DNA of 58,295 bases from Bryobacterales bacterium (GCA_016789755.1 JAEUQG010000065.1:1-58295), one strand, 5' to 3'; positions 27,850 through 36,582 are shown, counted from the stretch's first letter. Made by a program: numbers and translations. Notes: a model not told the origin generated them from the letters alone.

Positions 27850-27855
27850 TACAAT
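27850..27855 (+). promoter_or_regulatory. Candidate -10 box (TACAAT) for CBM9-like gene
   Basis: TACAAT is nine bases before the ATG at 27865. A TTGTTT at 27829-27834 gives a 15-base spacer, short for a -35. No Shine-Dalgarno is present. Confidence 0.45.
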
Positions 27856-27864
27856 GGTGCGTAC

Positions 27865-28560
27865 ATGCTATTCACGCTGCTGTTCATCGCGTTTGCCGCC
27901 CCAGCGGCCTGCCAGAGCTACGAGGTGCACCGGACCGGGGGGAAGATTGTCGTGGACGGCAGGTTGGACGACGACGCTTGGAAGCGCGCCGCCTTCGCCG
28001 AGTTGCAGTTCCCCTGGGAGCAGCCTGGCGCGAAACAGAAGACGGCGGTGCGCCTGTTGTGGGATGAGGATTACCTCTATGCGGCGTTCGAATGCGACGA
28101 CGCCGACGTCACCGCCCATTTCGACCAGCGCGACGACCCCACCTACCGCGACGATGCCGTGGAGTTGTTCCTCAACCCCAATCCGAAACAGAGCTTCTAT
28201 TACGGGATGGAGATGAACGCCCGGGGTACGCTCTACGACTATTTCTACGCATGGCCGCACTTGCTGCTGAAACGGATCGATTTCAGCGGCGTGCTGCTGG
28301 CCACTCGGATTCGGGGCACTTTGAACCTGACGTCGGATACGGACCAGGGTTGGTCGTTGGAAGTGGCCATTCCGTGGCGGAACTTCGAGGAGTTGACGAA
28401 GGCGCTTCCGCCCGCGCGGGGCTCGGAATGGACGGCGAACCTCAACCGCTGGGATGGGGTGGAGCCGAAGCGGCGGCTCAGTGTGTGGGCCGATACCAAG
28501 CTGGAACGCCCGTCCCCGCATCAGCCGGCGCGGTTCGGAAAGTTGGTATTTGTCGAATAG
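27865..28560 (+). CDS. Secreted carbohydrate-binding family 9-like domain protein
   Basis: 231 residues with a signal peptide (residues 1-17). The DOMON/CBM9-like pattern is complete: GKIVVDGRLDDDAWKRAAF, LLWDEDYLYAAFECDD, YRDDAVELFLNPN, GWSLEVAIPWRNFEEL and the closing WTANLNRW. These domains bind sugars or hemes; no catalytic domain is attached, so it is likely a free periplasmic or surface binding protein. Divergent from the molybdoenzyme pair. Confidence 0.83.
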   Translation: MLFTLLFIAFAAPAACQSYEVHRTGGKIVVDGRLDDDAWKRAAFAELQFPWEQPGAKQKTAVRLLWDEDYLYAAFECDDADVTAHFDQRDDPTYRDDAVELFLNPNPKQSFYYGMEMNARGTLYDYFYAWPHLLLKRIDFSGVLLATRIRGTLNLTSDTDQGWSLEVAIPWRNFEELTKALPPARGSEWTANLNRWDGVEPKRRLSVWADTKLERPSPHQPARFGKLVFVE

Positions 28561-28578
28561 GTGAGGTCTGGAAAGCGA

Positions 28579-28609
28579 AAGCGGGAAGTCCGTTGCCGGC
28601 TTCCCGCTT
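28579..28609. terminator. Hairpin terminator between CBM9-like gene and tRNA-Leu
   Basis: AAGCGGGAAG (28579-28588) and CTTCCCGCTT (28600-28609) form a perfect 10-bp stem with an 11-base loop. Read on the minus strand it follows the tRNA and is trailed by TCGCTTTCC. Confidence 0.6.
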
Positions 28610-28626
28610 CCTTGGCATGTAGAACT

Positions 28627-28713
28627 TGGTGCGGAGAGGGGGACTTGAACCCCCACGCCCTTTCGAGCGCTAGCACCTCAAGCTAGTGCGTCTGCCAATT
28701 CCGCCACCTCCGC
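28627..28713 (-). tRNA. tRNA-Leu (anticodon GAG)
   Basis: 87 bases on the minus strand. The acceptor GCGGAGG pairs with TCTCCGC (one G-T pair). The anticodon stem ACTAGC/GCTAGC encloses the loop TTGAGGT, giving anticodon GAG (reads CUC/CUU). A long type II variable arm and a T-arm GGGGGTTCAAGTCCCCC are present. The 3' CCA is encoded. It lies just downstream of secG, a common arrangement. Confidence 0.96.
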
Positions 28714-28738
28714 ATTGAGGAAAAACTTGAACGAAACC

Positions 28739-29161
28739 TTACTTTTTGGCAGGAGCCGCCGGCGGCTGTGCGGCAGGCTTGGCGCTCTCAGCCGGCACTG
28801 CCGGGATGTTTACAGTCTGCGGCTTGCCGCCTTCGGTCTGAATCTGGATAGGCGTGGAGCCCGCCGGGGCTGGAGCGCTGCCCTTGGTAACCGGGGCGGT
28901 CCGTTCAAGAACCGTCGAACCGGTGCGTCCGCTGCGGGTTGCCATAACGGAGAGCGTCAGCGAGGTCAGCATGAACAGTCCGGCGGCTATGGTAGTCGCC
29001 TTGGAGAGCACCGTCGCGGCTCCGCGCGGCCCGAACGCTGTCTGCGAACCCATGCCGCCAAAAGCCCCGGCCAAATCGGCCGCCTTGCCGCTCTGCAGCA
29101 AAACGACGACGACCAGGAAGAAACACACGATGACGTGAACAATGGTTAGCAGGATGATCAT
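28739..29161 (-). CDS. secG: Preprotein translocase subunit SecG
   Basis: 140 residues. Two transmembrane helices (about 2-24 and 53-72) flank the conserved cytoplasmic loop [20 protein letters not shown] and [14 protein letters not shown], diagnostic for SecG of the SecYEG channel. The C-terminal ~65 residues are a Pro/Ala-rich tail, longer than in E. coli SecG but usual in this phylum. The ATG is six bases after TAGCAT; the intervening TCACCT is the opposite of a ribosome site, so a leaderless start is likely. Confidence 0.93.
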   Translation of the reverse strand: MIILLTIVHVIVCFFLVVVVLLQSGKAADLAGAFGGMGSQTAFGPRGAATVLSKATTIAAGLFMLTSLTLSVMATRSGRTGSTVLERTAPVTKGSAPAPAGSTPIQIQTEGGKPQTVNIPAVPAESAKPAAQPPAAPAKK

Positions 29162-29167
29162 AGGTGA

Positions 29168-29173
29168 ATGCTA
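29168..29173 (-). promoter_or_regulatory. Candidate leaderless -10 box (TAGCAT) for secG
   Basis: TAGCAT, six bases, then the secG ATG on the minus strand. Confidence 0.4.
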
Positions 29174-29248
29174 GACAGGCGTCCGCAAAACTTGAGTGTA
29201 GCACGAAGGGGGAGGAAGGGGCGAAATAGGGCTCACAAAAATTTTCGT

Positions 29249-29275
29249 TAAAGGGGGCGGGTGGGTTTCCGATAA
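29249..29275 (+). promoter_or_regulatory. Sigma-28 (FliA) promoter of flgMNKL
   Basis: TAAAGGGG, exactly 11 bases, then TCCGATAA. The FliA consensus is TAAAGTTT-N11-GCCGATAA. Predicted transcription start is near 29283, about 110 bases before flgM. The downstream genes are typical late flagellar (class III) genes, which supports the call. Confidence 0.85.
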
Positions 29276-29392
29276 GACCTTCGAGGGCGACATCGCCTTC
29301 GGGTTCGATACCCCAGGGTGCCCGCGAGGGATAGCGGGCGGTAGAAAAGGGCCATAGAGATTGGCCGCCAAATCTCCTCAAGGAGGTGGACA

Positions 29393-29695
29393 GTGAAGAT
29401 CCACAATGACCAGTTAACAGGGTTGACTGGAGCAGGGTTATCGGGTGCGGAGCGTTCCCGCGCCACCGAGAGCACTCCTCAAACCGGAAGCGGACGTACG
29501 GAACAGCGCACGGCCGACGGGGACCGGGTGCAACTCTCGTTACTCAGCAACTCGCTGCGCGCCGAAAGCGAGGACACGCCGGAGCGTCTGGAAAAGGTAC
29601 AGGCGTTGCGGGAAGCCTACCAATCGGGCGCCTATCAGGGCGATTCGGCTGTCGTCGCCGAACGGTTGGTGGACGAGGCATTAGGAGGTTTCTAA
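29393..29695 (+). CDS. flgM: Anti-sigma-28 factor FlgM
   Basis: 100 residues from GTG with AAGGAGGTG five bases upstream. The N-terminal half is low-complexity and unstructured, as required for export through the flagellar hook. The C-terminal half (GDRVQLSLLSNSLRAE, then RLEKVQALREAYQSGAYQ) matches the sigma-28-binding helices. It holds FliA inactive until the hook is complete. The Shine-Dalgarno can pair with CTCC just upstream (CTCC-TCAA-GGAG), which may damp translation. Followed two bases later by a flgN-like gene. Confidence 0.92.
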   Translation: MKIHNDQLTGLTGAGLSGAERSRATESTPQTGSGRTEQRTADGDRVQLSLLSNSLRAESEDTPERLEKVQALREAYQSGAYQGDSAVVAERLVDEALGGF

Positions 29696-29697
29696 AA

Positions 29698-30048
29698 GTG
29701 ACCGCTCTAGCGCTGGCCGAGGCTGCCGCCGCCTTGCACGAGGCGCGCCGTCATCATTTTCTGAACCAGCACGACGCTGGGACCGCGCATCTTACGAGAG
29801 CCGTCGCCAACCTCCAGAGCGCCATTCAAGCCCTTCGCGGACAACCAGTTACTTCTGAGGTCCGGGAAGCTGCGGCATGCTTCCGGCGAGAACTCGCCAT
29901 CACGCTCGCCAGCCACCAGCATGCGGAAGGTTGGCAACGCCATTGGCTCTCCAGCATTCAGAGCGCGGCAGGACAAGACACCAGTTATACCTCTGCTGGC
30001 GGCTTGCCGACGCCCTCATCCCCATTCCATATCGCCATCGAGGGATAA
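29698..30048 (+). CDS. flgN: FlgN-like flagellar export chaperone
   Basis: 116 residues from GTG, with AGGAGG upstream and only two bases after the flgM stop. Sequence similarity is low: mostly alpha-helical with AAAALHEARRHHFLNQHDAG and AVANLQSAIQALRG. Assignment rests on size, helical content and position directly between flgM and flgK, where FlgN (the chaperone for FlgK and FlgL) is normally encoded. Confidence 0.65.
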   Translation: MTALALAEAAAALHEARRHHFLNQHDAGTAHLTRAVANLQSAIQALRGQPVTSEVREAAACFRRELAITLASHQHAEGWQRHWLSSIQSAAGQDTSYTSAGGLPTPSSPFHIAIEG

Positions 30049-30053
30049 CGCAC

Positions 30054-31415
30054 ATGGGTGGACTTTTTTCAGCTCTCATCACAACGACTGGCGCCATGCG
30101 CGCCAATGACCGCGTGCTGATGACCATCCAAAACAACGTCAGCAACGCCAGTACTCCGGGCTACGCCCGCCGCCAATTGAGCCTCTACCCCCGTCACTTC
30201 GATGTGCGGCTGGGACTGGCCGGAGGCGTCGCCACGGGTGAGTTGATCAACTACCGCAACGAGTTCAGTGAGCGTAATGTCTGGAGACAGAGCAGTAATC
30301 ATGGCCGGTATGCCGAACAGCGGCCCATCCTGGAAGAGGTAGAATCAACGTTCTCCATCGCCGACGGAGCGGGCATTCCAGGTGCGCTCAACCGGTTTTT
30401 CAACGGGGTGTCCAGTTGGGCCGTGAACCCCAACGACCCCGTCGCAAGACAAGTGGTGCTGGACAGGGCTGCCAGCGTCGCCCGCTCCTTCAATTCCACG
30501 GCAAAGAGCATCGCCGCGGCGGCCACTACGGCGGAGCGCCAGATCGCCAGCACGGTCGACCGGATCAATTCCATCGTCGGGCGAGTGCGCGAAATCAACC
30601 TCGAAATGCGCACCGACCGGCAAAAGGTGGATGACCCGGGTCTCGACGCTCAACTCTATGCCTCACTCGAAGAACTTTCCGAACTGGTGGACTTCAATGT
30701 CCTAAAGGCCGAAGACGGCACCATGCAAATCCTGCTGGGTGGCCAAACACCCCTGGTGATTGGAGACCGGCAATATGAAATCCGGGCTGACTTCAGCTTC
30801 GGCACTCCCCGCATCCTCAATGCACAAGAAGCTGACATCACGGCACAGGTGGGCAATGGAGGCCTGGCGGGCCTGCTGGAAACGCGAAACCAGCAGATCC
30901 CCACATACCTCGACGATCTGAACCGCATGGCGTCCACCTTCGCTGACCGGGTGAATCAGGTGCTGGCCGGAGGGCTGGATGCGAACGGTTCATCCCCGCT
31001 CGTGGATCTGTTCACCTACGATCCTGTTCTGGGGGCGGCCGCAACGCTCACCACAAACCCTCTCGAACCCTGGCAACTTGCCGGCGCTGAAACCACGGCG
31101 CCCGGAGGCAACGGAAACGCACTCCTGCTAGCCTCTTTGTCCGAATCCGCCGAACTCGACGGCGGGTCCTTCCACACTTTCTACGGTGAATTGGGGGCAA
31201 AACTGGGCCGTGACCTGCAAAACGCCAACGACGGCATGCAGATACAGGAAGAGCTGTTGTCTCAAAGCAAGGAACTGCGAGCGGAGCGCTCGGGTGTATC
31301 ACTCGACGAGGAAGCCGCCCGCCTGGTGGAGGCGCAGCGGGCTTACCAGGCAAACGCACAGCTTTTCCAGGTACTGAACGAACTCACCGACGTCTTGATT
31401 AACCTTCTGCGCTAG
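30054..31415 (+). CDS. flgK: Flagellar hook-associated protein 1 FlgK
   Basis: 453 residues. The start at 30054 gives the conserved N-terminal helix region GGLFSALITTTGAMRANDRV with VSNASTPGYARRQ, the flagellar axial-protein signature. The C-terminus GVSLDEEAARLVEAQRAYQ with FQVLNELTDVLINLL is the matching helix. The middle domain is short, so this is a compact FlgK (E. coli has 547 residues). It forms the first junction between hook and filament. Six bases separate it from the flgN stop. Confidence 0.95.
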   Translation: MGGLFSALITTTGAMRANDRVLMTIQNNVSNASTPGYARRQLSLYPRHFDVRLGLAGGVATGELINYRNEFSERNVWRQSSNHGRYAEQRPILEEVESTFSIADGAGIPGALNRFFNGVSSWAVNPNDPVARQVVLDRAASVARSFNSTAKSIAAAATTAERQIASTVDRINSIVGRVREINLEMRTDRQKVDDPGLDAQLYASLEELSELVDFNVLKAEDGTMQILLGGQTPLVIGDRQYEIRADFSFGTPRILNAQEADITAQVGNGGLAGLLETRNQQIPTYLDDLNRMASTFADRVNQVLAGGLDANGSSPLVDLFTYDPVLGAAATLTTNPLEPWQLAGAETTAPGGNGNALLLASLSESAELDGGSFHTFYGELGAKLGRDLQNANDGMQIQEELLSQSKELRAERSGVSLDEEAARLVEAQRAYQANAQLFQVLNELTDVLINLLR

Positions 31416-31426
31416 GAATCACCATT

Positions 31427-32359
31427 ATGATCACCGGACTACCAGCCTCGGCCGAACGTTTTCTGATCGATGTCGAGCGGCATCAGCGGCGGCTCGACCG
31501 CGCCCAGCGCCAACTCACCTCCGGACTGAAACTCACGCGCGTCTCCGATGCGCCCGATCAGGTAAGCCGGCTGCTCACCGCGCGCAACGGGCTGGAACGG
31601 ATCGAGCAGACACAACTCAACCTGGGCCGCGTGAAGACCGAGGTGGACACTGCGGAAAAGGCGGTAGGCAACGCGGTGAGCCTCATCGAACGGGCGCGCG
31701 TGTTGGGGGCGCAGGGTTCCAGCGGTCACCAGGACGCGGGGACTCGGGCACAGGTTGCCGCTGAGTTGGAAGGCATTCTGGAAAGGCTGGTGGCGACAGC
31801 CAATGTGGCGGTGGAGGGCCGCTATCTCTTCAGCGGGGACACGGACCAGATCGCACCCTACGCCCTCGATCCGCTCCAACCGTCGGGAGTTTCTGCTTAT
31901 CAGGGCACTATCTCCTCGCGCAAAGTGGCGGATGCGAGCGGGCTCACCTTCTCTGTCGGTTTTACCGCCGAGTTGATCTTCGACGGGCCGAACCCGGACG
32001 AGAAGGTTTTTGCCGCGGTGAACGGAATGCGACGCGCCATCCTCGCGGTTGACAATCCGCCTGACCCTCCCGATCCGACCATCCCTTCGCTCGAGGAGGC
32101 GCTGCACAATCTTGGTGGAGCCTCGGTCTACCTCAACCAGCGCCTGGCGACCTACGGCATCATCCAGAACCGCGTCAGCGAATCCATCGACTCCGCGGAG
32201 AAGCTGGAACTGAGCCTGCGCACGCAGGTGGCAACCATCGAAGAAGCCGACCTCGCCGACGCGGCGACTGAGCTGACGCAGGCGAGGCTGCAACTGGACG
32301 CCGCCTTCCAAACCCGCGCCAACACACCGCGCAAGAGTCTCTTCGACTATCTCGGCTGA
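31427..32359 (+). CDS. flgL: Flagellar hook-associated protein 3 FlgL
   Basis: 310 residues with flagellin-like termini: an N-terminal helix (RLDRAQRQLTSGLKLTRVSDAPDQ) and a C-terminal helix (LADAATELTQARLQLDAAFQ). It is the second hook-filament junction protein. Starts 11 bases after flgK and ends the operon; a GC hairpin follows. Confidence 0.94.
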   Translation: MITGLPASAERFLIDVERHQRRLDRAQRQLTSGLKLTRVSDAPDQVSRLLTARNGLERIEQTQLNLGRVKTEVDTAEKAVGNAVSLIERARVLGAQGSSGHQDAGTRAQVAAELEGILERLVATANVAVEGRYLFSGDTDQIAPYALDPLQPSGVSAYQGTISSRKVADASGLTFSVGFTAELIFDGPNPDEKVFAAVNGMRRAILAVDNPPDPPDPTIPSLEEALHNLGGASVYLNQRLATYGIIQNRVSESIDSAEKLELSLRTQVATIEEADLADAATELTQARLQLDAAFQTRANTPRKSLFDYLG

Positions 32360-32366
32360 CGGGAAG

Positions 32367-32386
32367 GGCCGGGGCACACCCCGGCC
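32367..32386. terminator. GC hairpin between convergent flgL and Spy-like gene
   Basis: GGCCGGGG and CCCCGGCC form a perfect 8-bp stem with a CACA loop. There is no T-run, so termination is likely but not classical. Confidence 0.5.
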
Positions 32387-32406
32387 GCATGCGCCGCCGC
32401 AATACG

Positions 32407-32862
32407 CTACAACCGCCGCCCGAGCATGCCTCCGATGCGGTCCTCCCACTGCGCCTTCAGCGTCTCGAGTTTCTCTTTTTGCTGGGGTGTCAGGATGGCA
32501 TAGAACTTCGCGAAGCGCTTCGCCATCGATGCCACCTGCTGTGTTGCCAGCGCCCCCACGGCAGCCGATGCCTGGTCAATCCGAGAATCGCTCGCGTTCG
32601 TTTTCACGGCCGCCTCCAACGCTTCCCGCGCGCTCTTCATTTGGCCGCGCGCCTGCTCAGCTTCCGTCCGCGCAGAGGCGAAAATCTCCTTCGCCTGCGT
32701 CTTCTGGCTGTCGGTCAGTTCCAGATATCCTGCCAGGAACGCCGCCCGCGCCTCCGGGTCGAACTGCCCGCGCTGCGGGCGTCCGCTCTGCGCCATCAAT
32801 CCAACGCCAAGCGTCGTCACAGCCGCGACGCCTGCAATACGAGTCATCAATCTACGGTTCAT
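32407..32862 (-). CDS. Spy/CpxP-like periplasmic stress protein
   Basis: 151 residues with signal peptide (to about residue 24). The LTxxQ pattern is seen twice: ELTDSQKTQAKEIF and AILTPQQKEKLETLK, within an all-helical protein. Spy/CpxP proteins are periplasmic chaperones or sensors that restrain CpxA. The gene has GAAGGAGA before its ATG and lies directly downstream of a two-component system on the same strand, matching a cpxR-cpxA-cpxP layout. Confidence 0.82.
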   Translation of the reverse strand: MNRRLMTRIAGVAAVTTLGVGLMAQSGRPQRGQFDPEARAAFLAGYLELTDSQKTQAKEIFASARTEAEQARGQMKSAREALEAAVKTNASDSRIDQASAAVGALATQQVASMAKRFAKFYAILTPQQKEKLETLKAQWEDRIGGMLGRRL

Positions 32863-32942
32863 TTTCGTTCTCCTTCTTTCGAGTGGCTGGCTTCGTCGCC
32901 GCCCTCTATTAGAAAGAACGCACCACTGAGATCCCGGGTTTG

Positions 32943-34211
32943 TTACGAAGTGTGAAGCTGGATGCTCACGCGGAGCCCGGGATCGGCATTCTCCGCGCCA
33001 ATCCGGCCCTGGTGCAACATGACTGCGCGGCGGGCCAGTGACAGTCCCAGGCCGGTGCCCGTCCCGGTAACGCGATAAAAAGGTGTAAAGATCTTGCCCA
33101 GCGATTCCGGCGGCACTCCCGGTCCGTAGTCGCGCACTACGACCTCTGCCTCCCCGCCGGCGGTGCGCAAGTAAACCTCGACACTAGACCCCGCGGGAGC
33201 GTGTCTCAAGGCGTTGCGCAAGACATTCTCGAAGGCGCGCCGCAAAAGTTCCTCATCGCCGTCAACCAACGCCTCAGCCAGTTCCGCGCGCAGAGTACAG
33301 CCGTGCTCGCTGGCCTCCGGCTGGCAATCCTCGATGAGGTCGCGGAGCAAATCGGCCAAAGGCACGCGTTCGCGGCGGCGTGATTCCGGGTCGCCCTCGG
33401 CGCGAGCCAGATCGAGAAGCGCGGAGACCAGTTGCGACATCCGGTCGACTTCCTTCTGCACACGCGCGGCGGCAGATTCGCGATCCGGCGCCGTGCGAGT
33501 CAACTTGGCTGCCACGGCCATGCGTGCCAACGGTGACTGCAGTTCGTGCGAGATCTCCTGCAGCAGACGCCGTTCCGCGGCGAGCAGTGAACCAATGCGC
33601 TCCGCCATGCGATTGAACGAACGGGCGAGATCGCCGATCTCATCGGCCCTTTGAATCGTGCTGCGAACCTGCAAGTCGCCGCGCCCAAACTGTTCCATGG
33701 TCCGCGCCAGGCTCCGCACGGGGGCAGCCAGACGAGCAGCAAAGACCCAGCAAAGGGCAGAGGTCACCAGAAACAGCAGCAGAGCATAAGGGGCGCGGCC
33801 CTCCTCCGGCGCTTCCGGCCGGATCAGCAAAAGCAGGTGGAAGCCGTCCTTGCCATAGGTGCGCATCAGCAACCCGTTCTTGCGTGGCACCCAGATGCCG
33901 CGCGAGGCCAGACGCAGCAGAAGCGAGCGGTCTTCGCCCGTCGCCAGATCGCGCCCAGCGTCGTCGAGAAGGAAATACCGGGCGGGCAACTGCGCTTCGA
34001 GTCCACGCAGATAAGCGCCCAGTTCCGCGCCCCCTCCTCGCGCCAACGCCTGGCGGGCCTGGCCGAGAAACACCATATTCATCCGCTCCACAGGCCCGCC
34101 TTTGCCCGACAAGCGGAAGAGAAACACGGGCGAGGCGAACAGCATCAAGGCTCCCGCAACCGCCAGTAGGAGCACAAACCAGAGCAGAATGACACCGTAG
34201 AGGGACTTCAT
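32943..34211 (-). CDS. CpxA-like sensor histidine kinase
   Basis: 422 residues. TM1 at about 5-27, a periplasmic domain to ~140, TM2, a HAMP domain (FGRGDLQVRSTIQRADEIGDLA), a HisKA domain with phosphoacceptor His in EISHELQSPLARM, and a HATPase domain (ENVLRNALRHAP, DYGPGVPPE, TGTGLGLSLARR). The periplasmic part and kinase resemble CpxA. The ATG overlaps the stop of the response regulator gene (ATGA). Confidence 0.92.
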   Translation of the reverse strand: MKSLYGVILLWFVLLLAVAGALMLFASPVFLFRLSGKGGPVERMNMVFLGQARQALARGGGAELGAYLRGLEAQLPARYFLLDDAGRDLATGEDRSLLLRLASRGIWVPRKNGLLMRTYGKDGFHLLLLIRPEAPEEGRAPYALLLFLVTSALCWVFAARLAAPVRSLARTMEQFGRGDLQVRSTIQRADEIGDLARSFNRMAERIGSLLAAERRLLQEISHELQSPLARMAVAAKLTRTAPDRESAAARVQKEVDRMSQLVSALLDLARAEGDPESRRRERVPLADLLRDLIEDCQPEASEHGCTLRAELAEALVDGDEELLRRAFENVLRNALRHAPAGSSVEVYLRTAGGEAEVVVRDYGPGVPPESLGKIFTPFYRVTGTGTGLGLSLARRAVMLHQGRIGAENADPGLRVSIQLHTS

Positions 34212-34888
34212 TCCAGGCCTGCCGATAGCACGTAGCCGACGCCGCGCACCCCGCGAATGCGCACGCCGCCTGGTTCCACCTTGCGCCGCAGGCGGCTCAC
34301 ATGCACGTCCACCGTGCGGTCAAACGCCGCCACAGGGCGCTGGTACAGCACTCCGGAGATTTCATCGCGCGACACTACACGCCCGGCGGGACGCGCCAGC
34401 AGATCGAGGATCTCCAACTCGAGCGCCGTCACCTCCACCGGCTCGCCGCGCAGCAACACCGTGCGCCGCCCCATGTCGATGGTCAGTTCGCCCACCTTCG
34501 ACACATTCGCCACGGTCAGCTCCGGCGCGCGGGTCCGGCGCAAAATCGCCTTGGCGCGAGCCAGCAGCTCATCGGGATCGAACGGCTTGGGGAGGTAATC
34601 GTCCGCCCCGGACCGCAAGCCGGCGATGCGATCTTCCCGCTCTCCGCGGGCGGTCAGCATGATCACGGGCACGTTGCTGCGCTTGCGCAACTGGCGCAGC
34701 AATTCGAAGCCGTCCATGTGTGGCAGCATCACATCGAGAATCACGAGATCGAACCCGCCCTCGAGCGCCTTCGCCAGACCCTTCGCTCCGTCGGTTGCGC
34801 TGACCGTGGCGATGCCTGCGCCGGCGAAGTACTCCGCCAGCAGAGCAGTCAAGTCGCGGTCATCGTCAACAATGAGAAAGCGCGTCAC
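34208..34888 (-). CDS. CpxR-like OmpR-family response regulator
   Basis: 226 residues starting at the GTG at 34888 (VTRFLIVDDDRDLTALL). Receiver with the acidic pocket in VDDDRD, phosphoacceptor in LVILDVMLPHMDG, conserved MLTA and KPF; winged-helix output ends RTVDVHVSRLRRKVEPGG with RGVGY. Longer upstream readings have no family match and are set aside. TAAAAT lies 13 bases before the GTG. Coupled to the kinase gene by a 4-base overlap; it probably controls the Spy-like gene. Confidence 0.92.
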   Translation of the reverse strand: MTRFLIVDDDRDLTALLAEYFAGAGIATVSATDGAKGLAKALEGGFDLVILDVMLPHMDGFELLRQLRKRSNVPVIMLTARGEREDRIAGLRSGADDYLPKPFDPDELLARAKAILRRTRAPELTVANVSKVGELTIDMGRRTVLLRGEPVEVTALELEILDLLARPAGRVVSRDEISGVLYQRPVAAFDRTVDVHVSRLRRKVEPGGVRIRGVRGVGYVLSAGLE

Positions 34889-34901
34889 TTGTGTCGAAGC
34901 T

Positions 34902-34907
34902 ATTTTA
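34902..34907 (-). promoter_or_regulatory. Candidate -10 box (TAAAAT) for response regulator operon
   Basis: TAAAAT, 13 bases before the GTG at 34888; the predicted leader would be about six bases. Confidence 0.35.
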
Positions 34908-34956
34908 CTGTGCCGGCGTCGTATGCCGGTGCGCCTGCACCTACACCCGGGGGCGC

Positions 34957-34962
34957 TAGAAT
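34957..34962 (+). promoter_or_regulatory. Candidate -10 box (TAGAAT) for the symporter gene
   Basis: TAGAAT, 16 bases before the ATG at 34979; predicted leader about ten bases, too short for a normal ribosome site. Confidence 0.35.
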
Positions 34963-34978
34963 TGAACGGATCTTCCAA

Positions 34979-36535
34979 ATGCTAGGCCTTGTCGACTCCT
35001 CTATTATTCTTCTGAGCCTTGCCCTTGTCGTCGGCGCGGTACTGCGCGCGGCAGGCAAGAAGCAAACCGACGCCGAATATTTCCTTGCCGGACGCGATCT
35101 GCGCTGGCCCTTCATCGGCATGTCGTTGCTGGCATCGAACATTTCCGCCGAACATGTTGTGGGCCTTGCCGGCGACGGCTATCGTGTGGGGATGGTCACC
35201 GGAGGCTATGAATGGATGGCCGCCTGGTGCCTGATCATTCTCGCCACGCTCTTCGCGCCGCTGTATCTGCGCAACCGGATCTACACGATTCCGGAATTTC
35301 TGGAGCGACGCTTCGGCTGGGGCCTGCGCGCCTTCCTCTCGGCCAACCTGCTGGTGATGAACGTGCTCACCAAGAACGCCATCGACCTCTGGGCCGGTTC
35401 GCTGCTGTTCGTTCTGCTATTCGGATGGAATCAGATGGCGGTGATGATCGTGCTGTCGATCTTCACCGCCATTTACACGATGAAGGGCGGTCTGCGAGCC
35501 GTGGTCTACGCCGACATGGTGCAGGGTACGTGGCTCATCGCCAGCAGCATTGTTCTTACCGTTGCCGGACTGAGCGCCGTCGGCGGCTGGAGCGGGCTTA
35601 CGGAGCGCGTGGACGCGCAGTTGCTCCATATGGCGAAGCCGCTCGATTCCGAGTTGCCTATTACGGGATTCCTCATCGGCAACCTGTTCGGGGGCATGTT
35701 CTATTGGTGCATGGACCAGACGAACGTGCAGCGGGTTCTCGGCGCCCGCTCCATCGATCAAGGCCAGAAAGGCGCGATCTTTGCCGGCTTTCTGAAGTTG
35801 CTGATCCCCTTTATCCTGGTGCTTCCCGGAGTCATCGCCAAAGCGCTCTATCCGAATTTGCCCAAGGCGGACATGGCTTATCCGACGCTGGTCAGCGATC
35901 TGCTTCCGGTTGGATTGCGCGGCCTTGTGCTGGCCGGACTCATCGCGATTCTGATGTCCTCAATGAGCGCCTGTTACAACGCCAGCGCCACGCTGGTTGT
36001 GCGCGACTTCTTTCTGCGCTGGAAACCGGGGCTTACCGATCCCGAGCAGGTCGCCATCGGCCGCAAGGTGACCATCCTCATGGCATTTCTGGGAGTGCTC
36101 GCCGCACCGCTGGTGGGGCTCTCTGTCACCATTTGGCACTACCTGCAAATGCTCTCGGCGTACCTTGGTGTTCCTCTCGGAGCGGTCATCTTCGTTGGGC
36201 TTCTTTGGAAGCGCGGCAACACGGCGGGCGCTATCAGCGGCGGCGCGGCGGGCTTTGCGCTGGGCGTATTTCTATTTCTCGACCAAACACTTGGATGGTC
36301 GATCGTTTCGCACCCGTACTTGACGTCGTTTCTGCATCGCAGCATTCTCGTATGGCTCTTCGCCGCCGTGACGATGATCGCCGTGAGCCTGGCAACGGCG
36401 GCGCCGCCCGAATCGAAGATCGAAGGTCATGTCTTCGCCTCTTCCGCCACGGAGAACCTGGGCGGCGCCACTTACCGCATCTGGGCAGCGATGCTCTTTG
36501 CGTGCACGCTGGTTCTTTGGTGGAACTTCCGCTAA
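34979..36535 (+). CDS. Sodium:solute symporter (SSS family, sugar-type)
   Basis: 518 residues with about 13-14 hydrophobic helices. The family's GRDLRWPFIGMSLLASNISAEH motif and the sugar-branch features FLERRFGWGLRA and MFYWCMDQTNVQRVLGAR are present, as in SglT-like glucose/galactose and other sugar importers. Inner-membrane uptake driven by sodium is the expected role. An enolase-superfamily sugar-acid dehydratase gene lies 47 bases downstream and may use the transported compound. Confidence 0.9.
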   Translation: MLGLVDSSIILLSLALVVGAVLRAAGKKQTDAEYFLAGRDLRWPFIGMSLLASNISAEHVVGLAGDGYRVGMVTGGYEWMAAWCLIILATLFAPLYLRNRIYTIPEFLERRFGWGLRAFLSANLLVMNVLTKNAIDLWAGSLLFVLLFGWNQMAVMIVLSIFTAIYTMKGGLRAVVYADMVQGTWLIASSIVLTVAGLSAVGGWSGLTERVDAQLLHMAKPLDSELPITGFLIGNLFGGMFYWCMDQTNVQRVLGARSIDQGQKGAIFAGFLKLLIPFILVLPGVIAKALYPNLPKADMAYPTLVSDLLPVGLRGLVLAGLIAILMSSMSACYNASATLVVRDFFLRWKPGLTDPEQVAIGRKVTILMAFLGVLAAPLVGLSVTIWHYLQMLSAYLGVPLGAVIFVGLLWKRGNTAGAISGGAAGFALGVFLFLDQTLGWSIVSHPYLTSFLHRSILVWLFAAVTMIAVSLATAAPPESKIEGHVFASSATENLGGATYRIWAAMLFACTLVLWWNFR

Positions 36536-36582
36536 TCGCGTCGCCGCGCTTCAGTCGATAATGAATGAGAACGTCAGCACCG

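Noticed and set aside
35212..36561. 449-codon plus-strand frame inside the symporter gene
   Set aside because: Shadow frame; the symporter frame has continuous transmembrane helices and family motifs.
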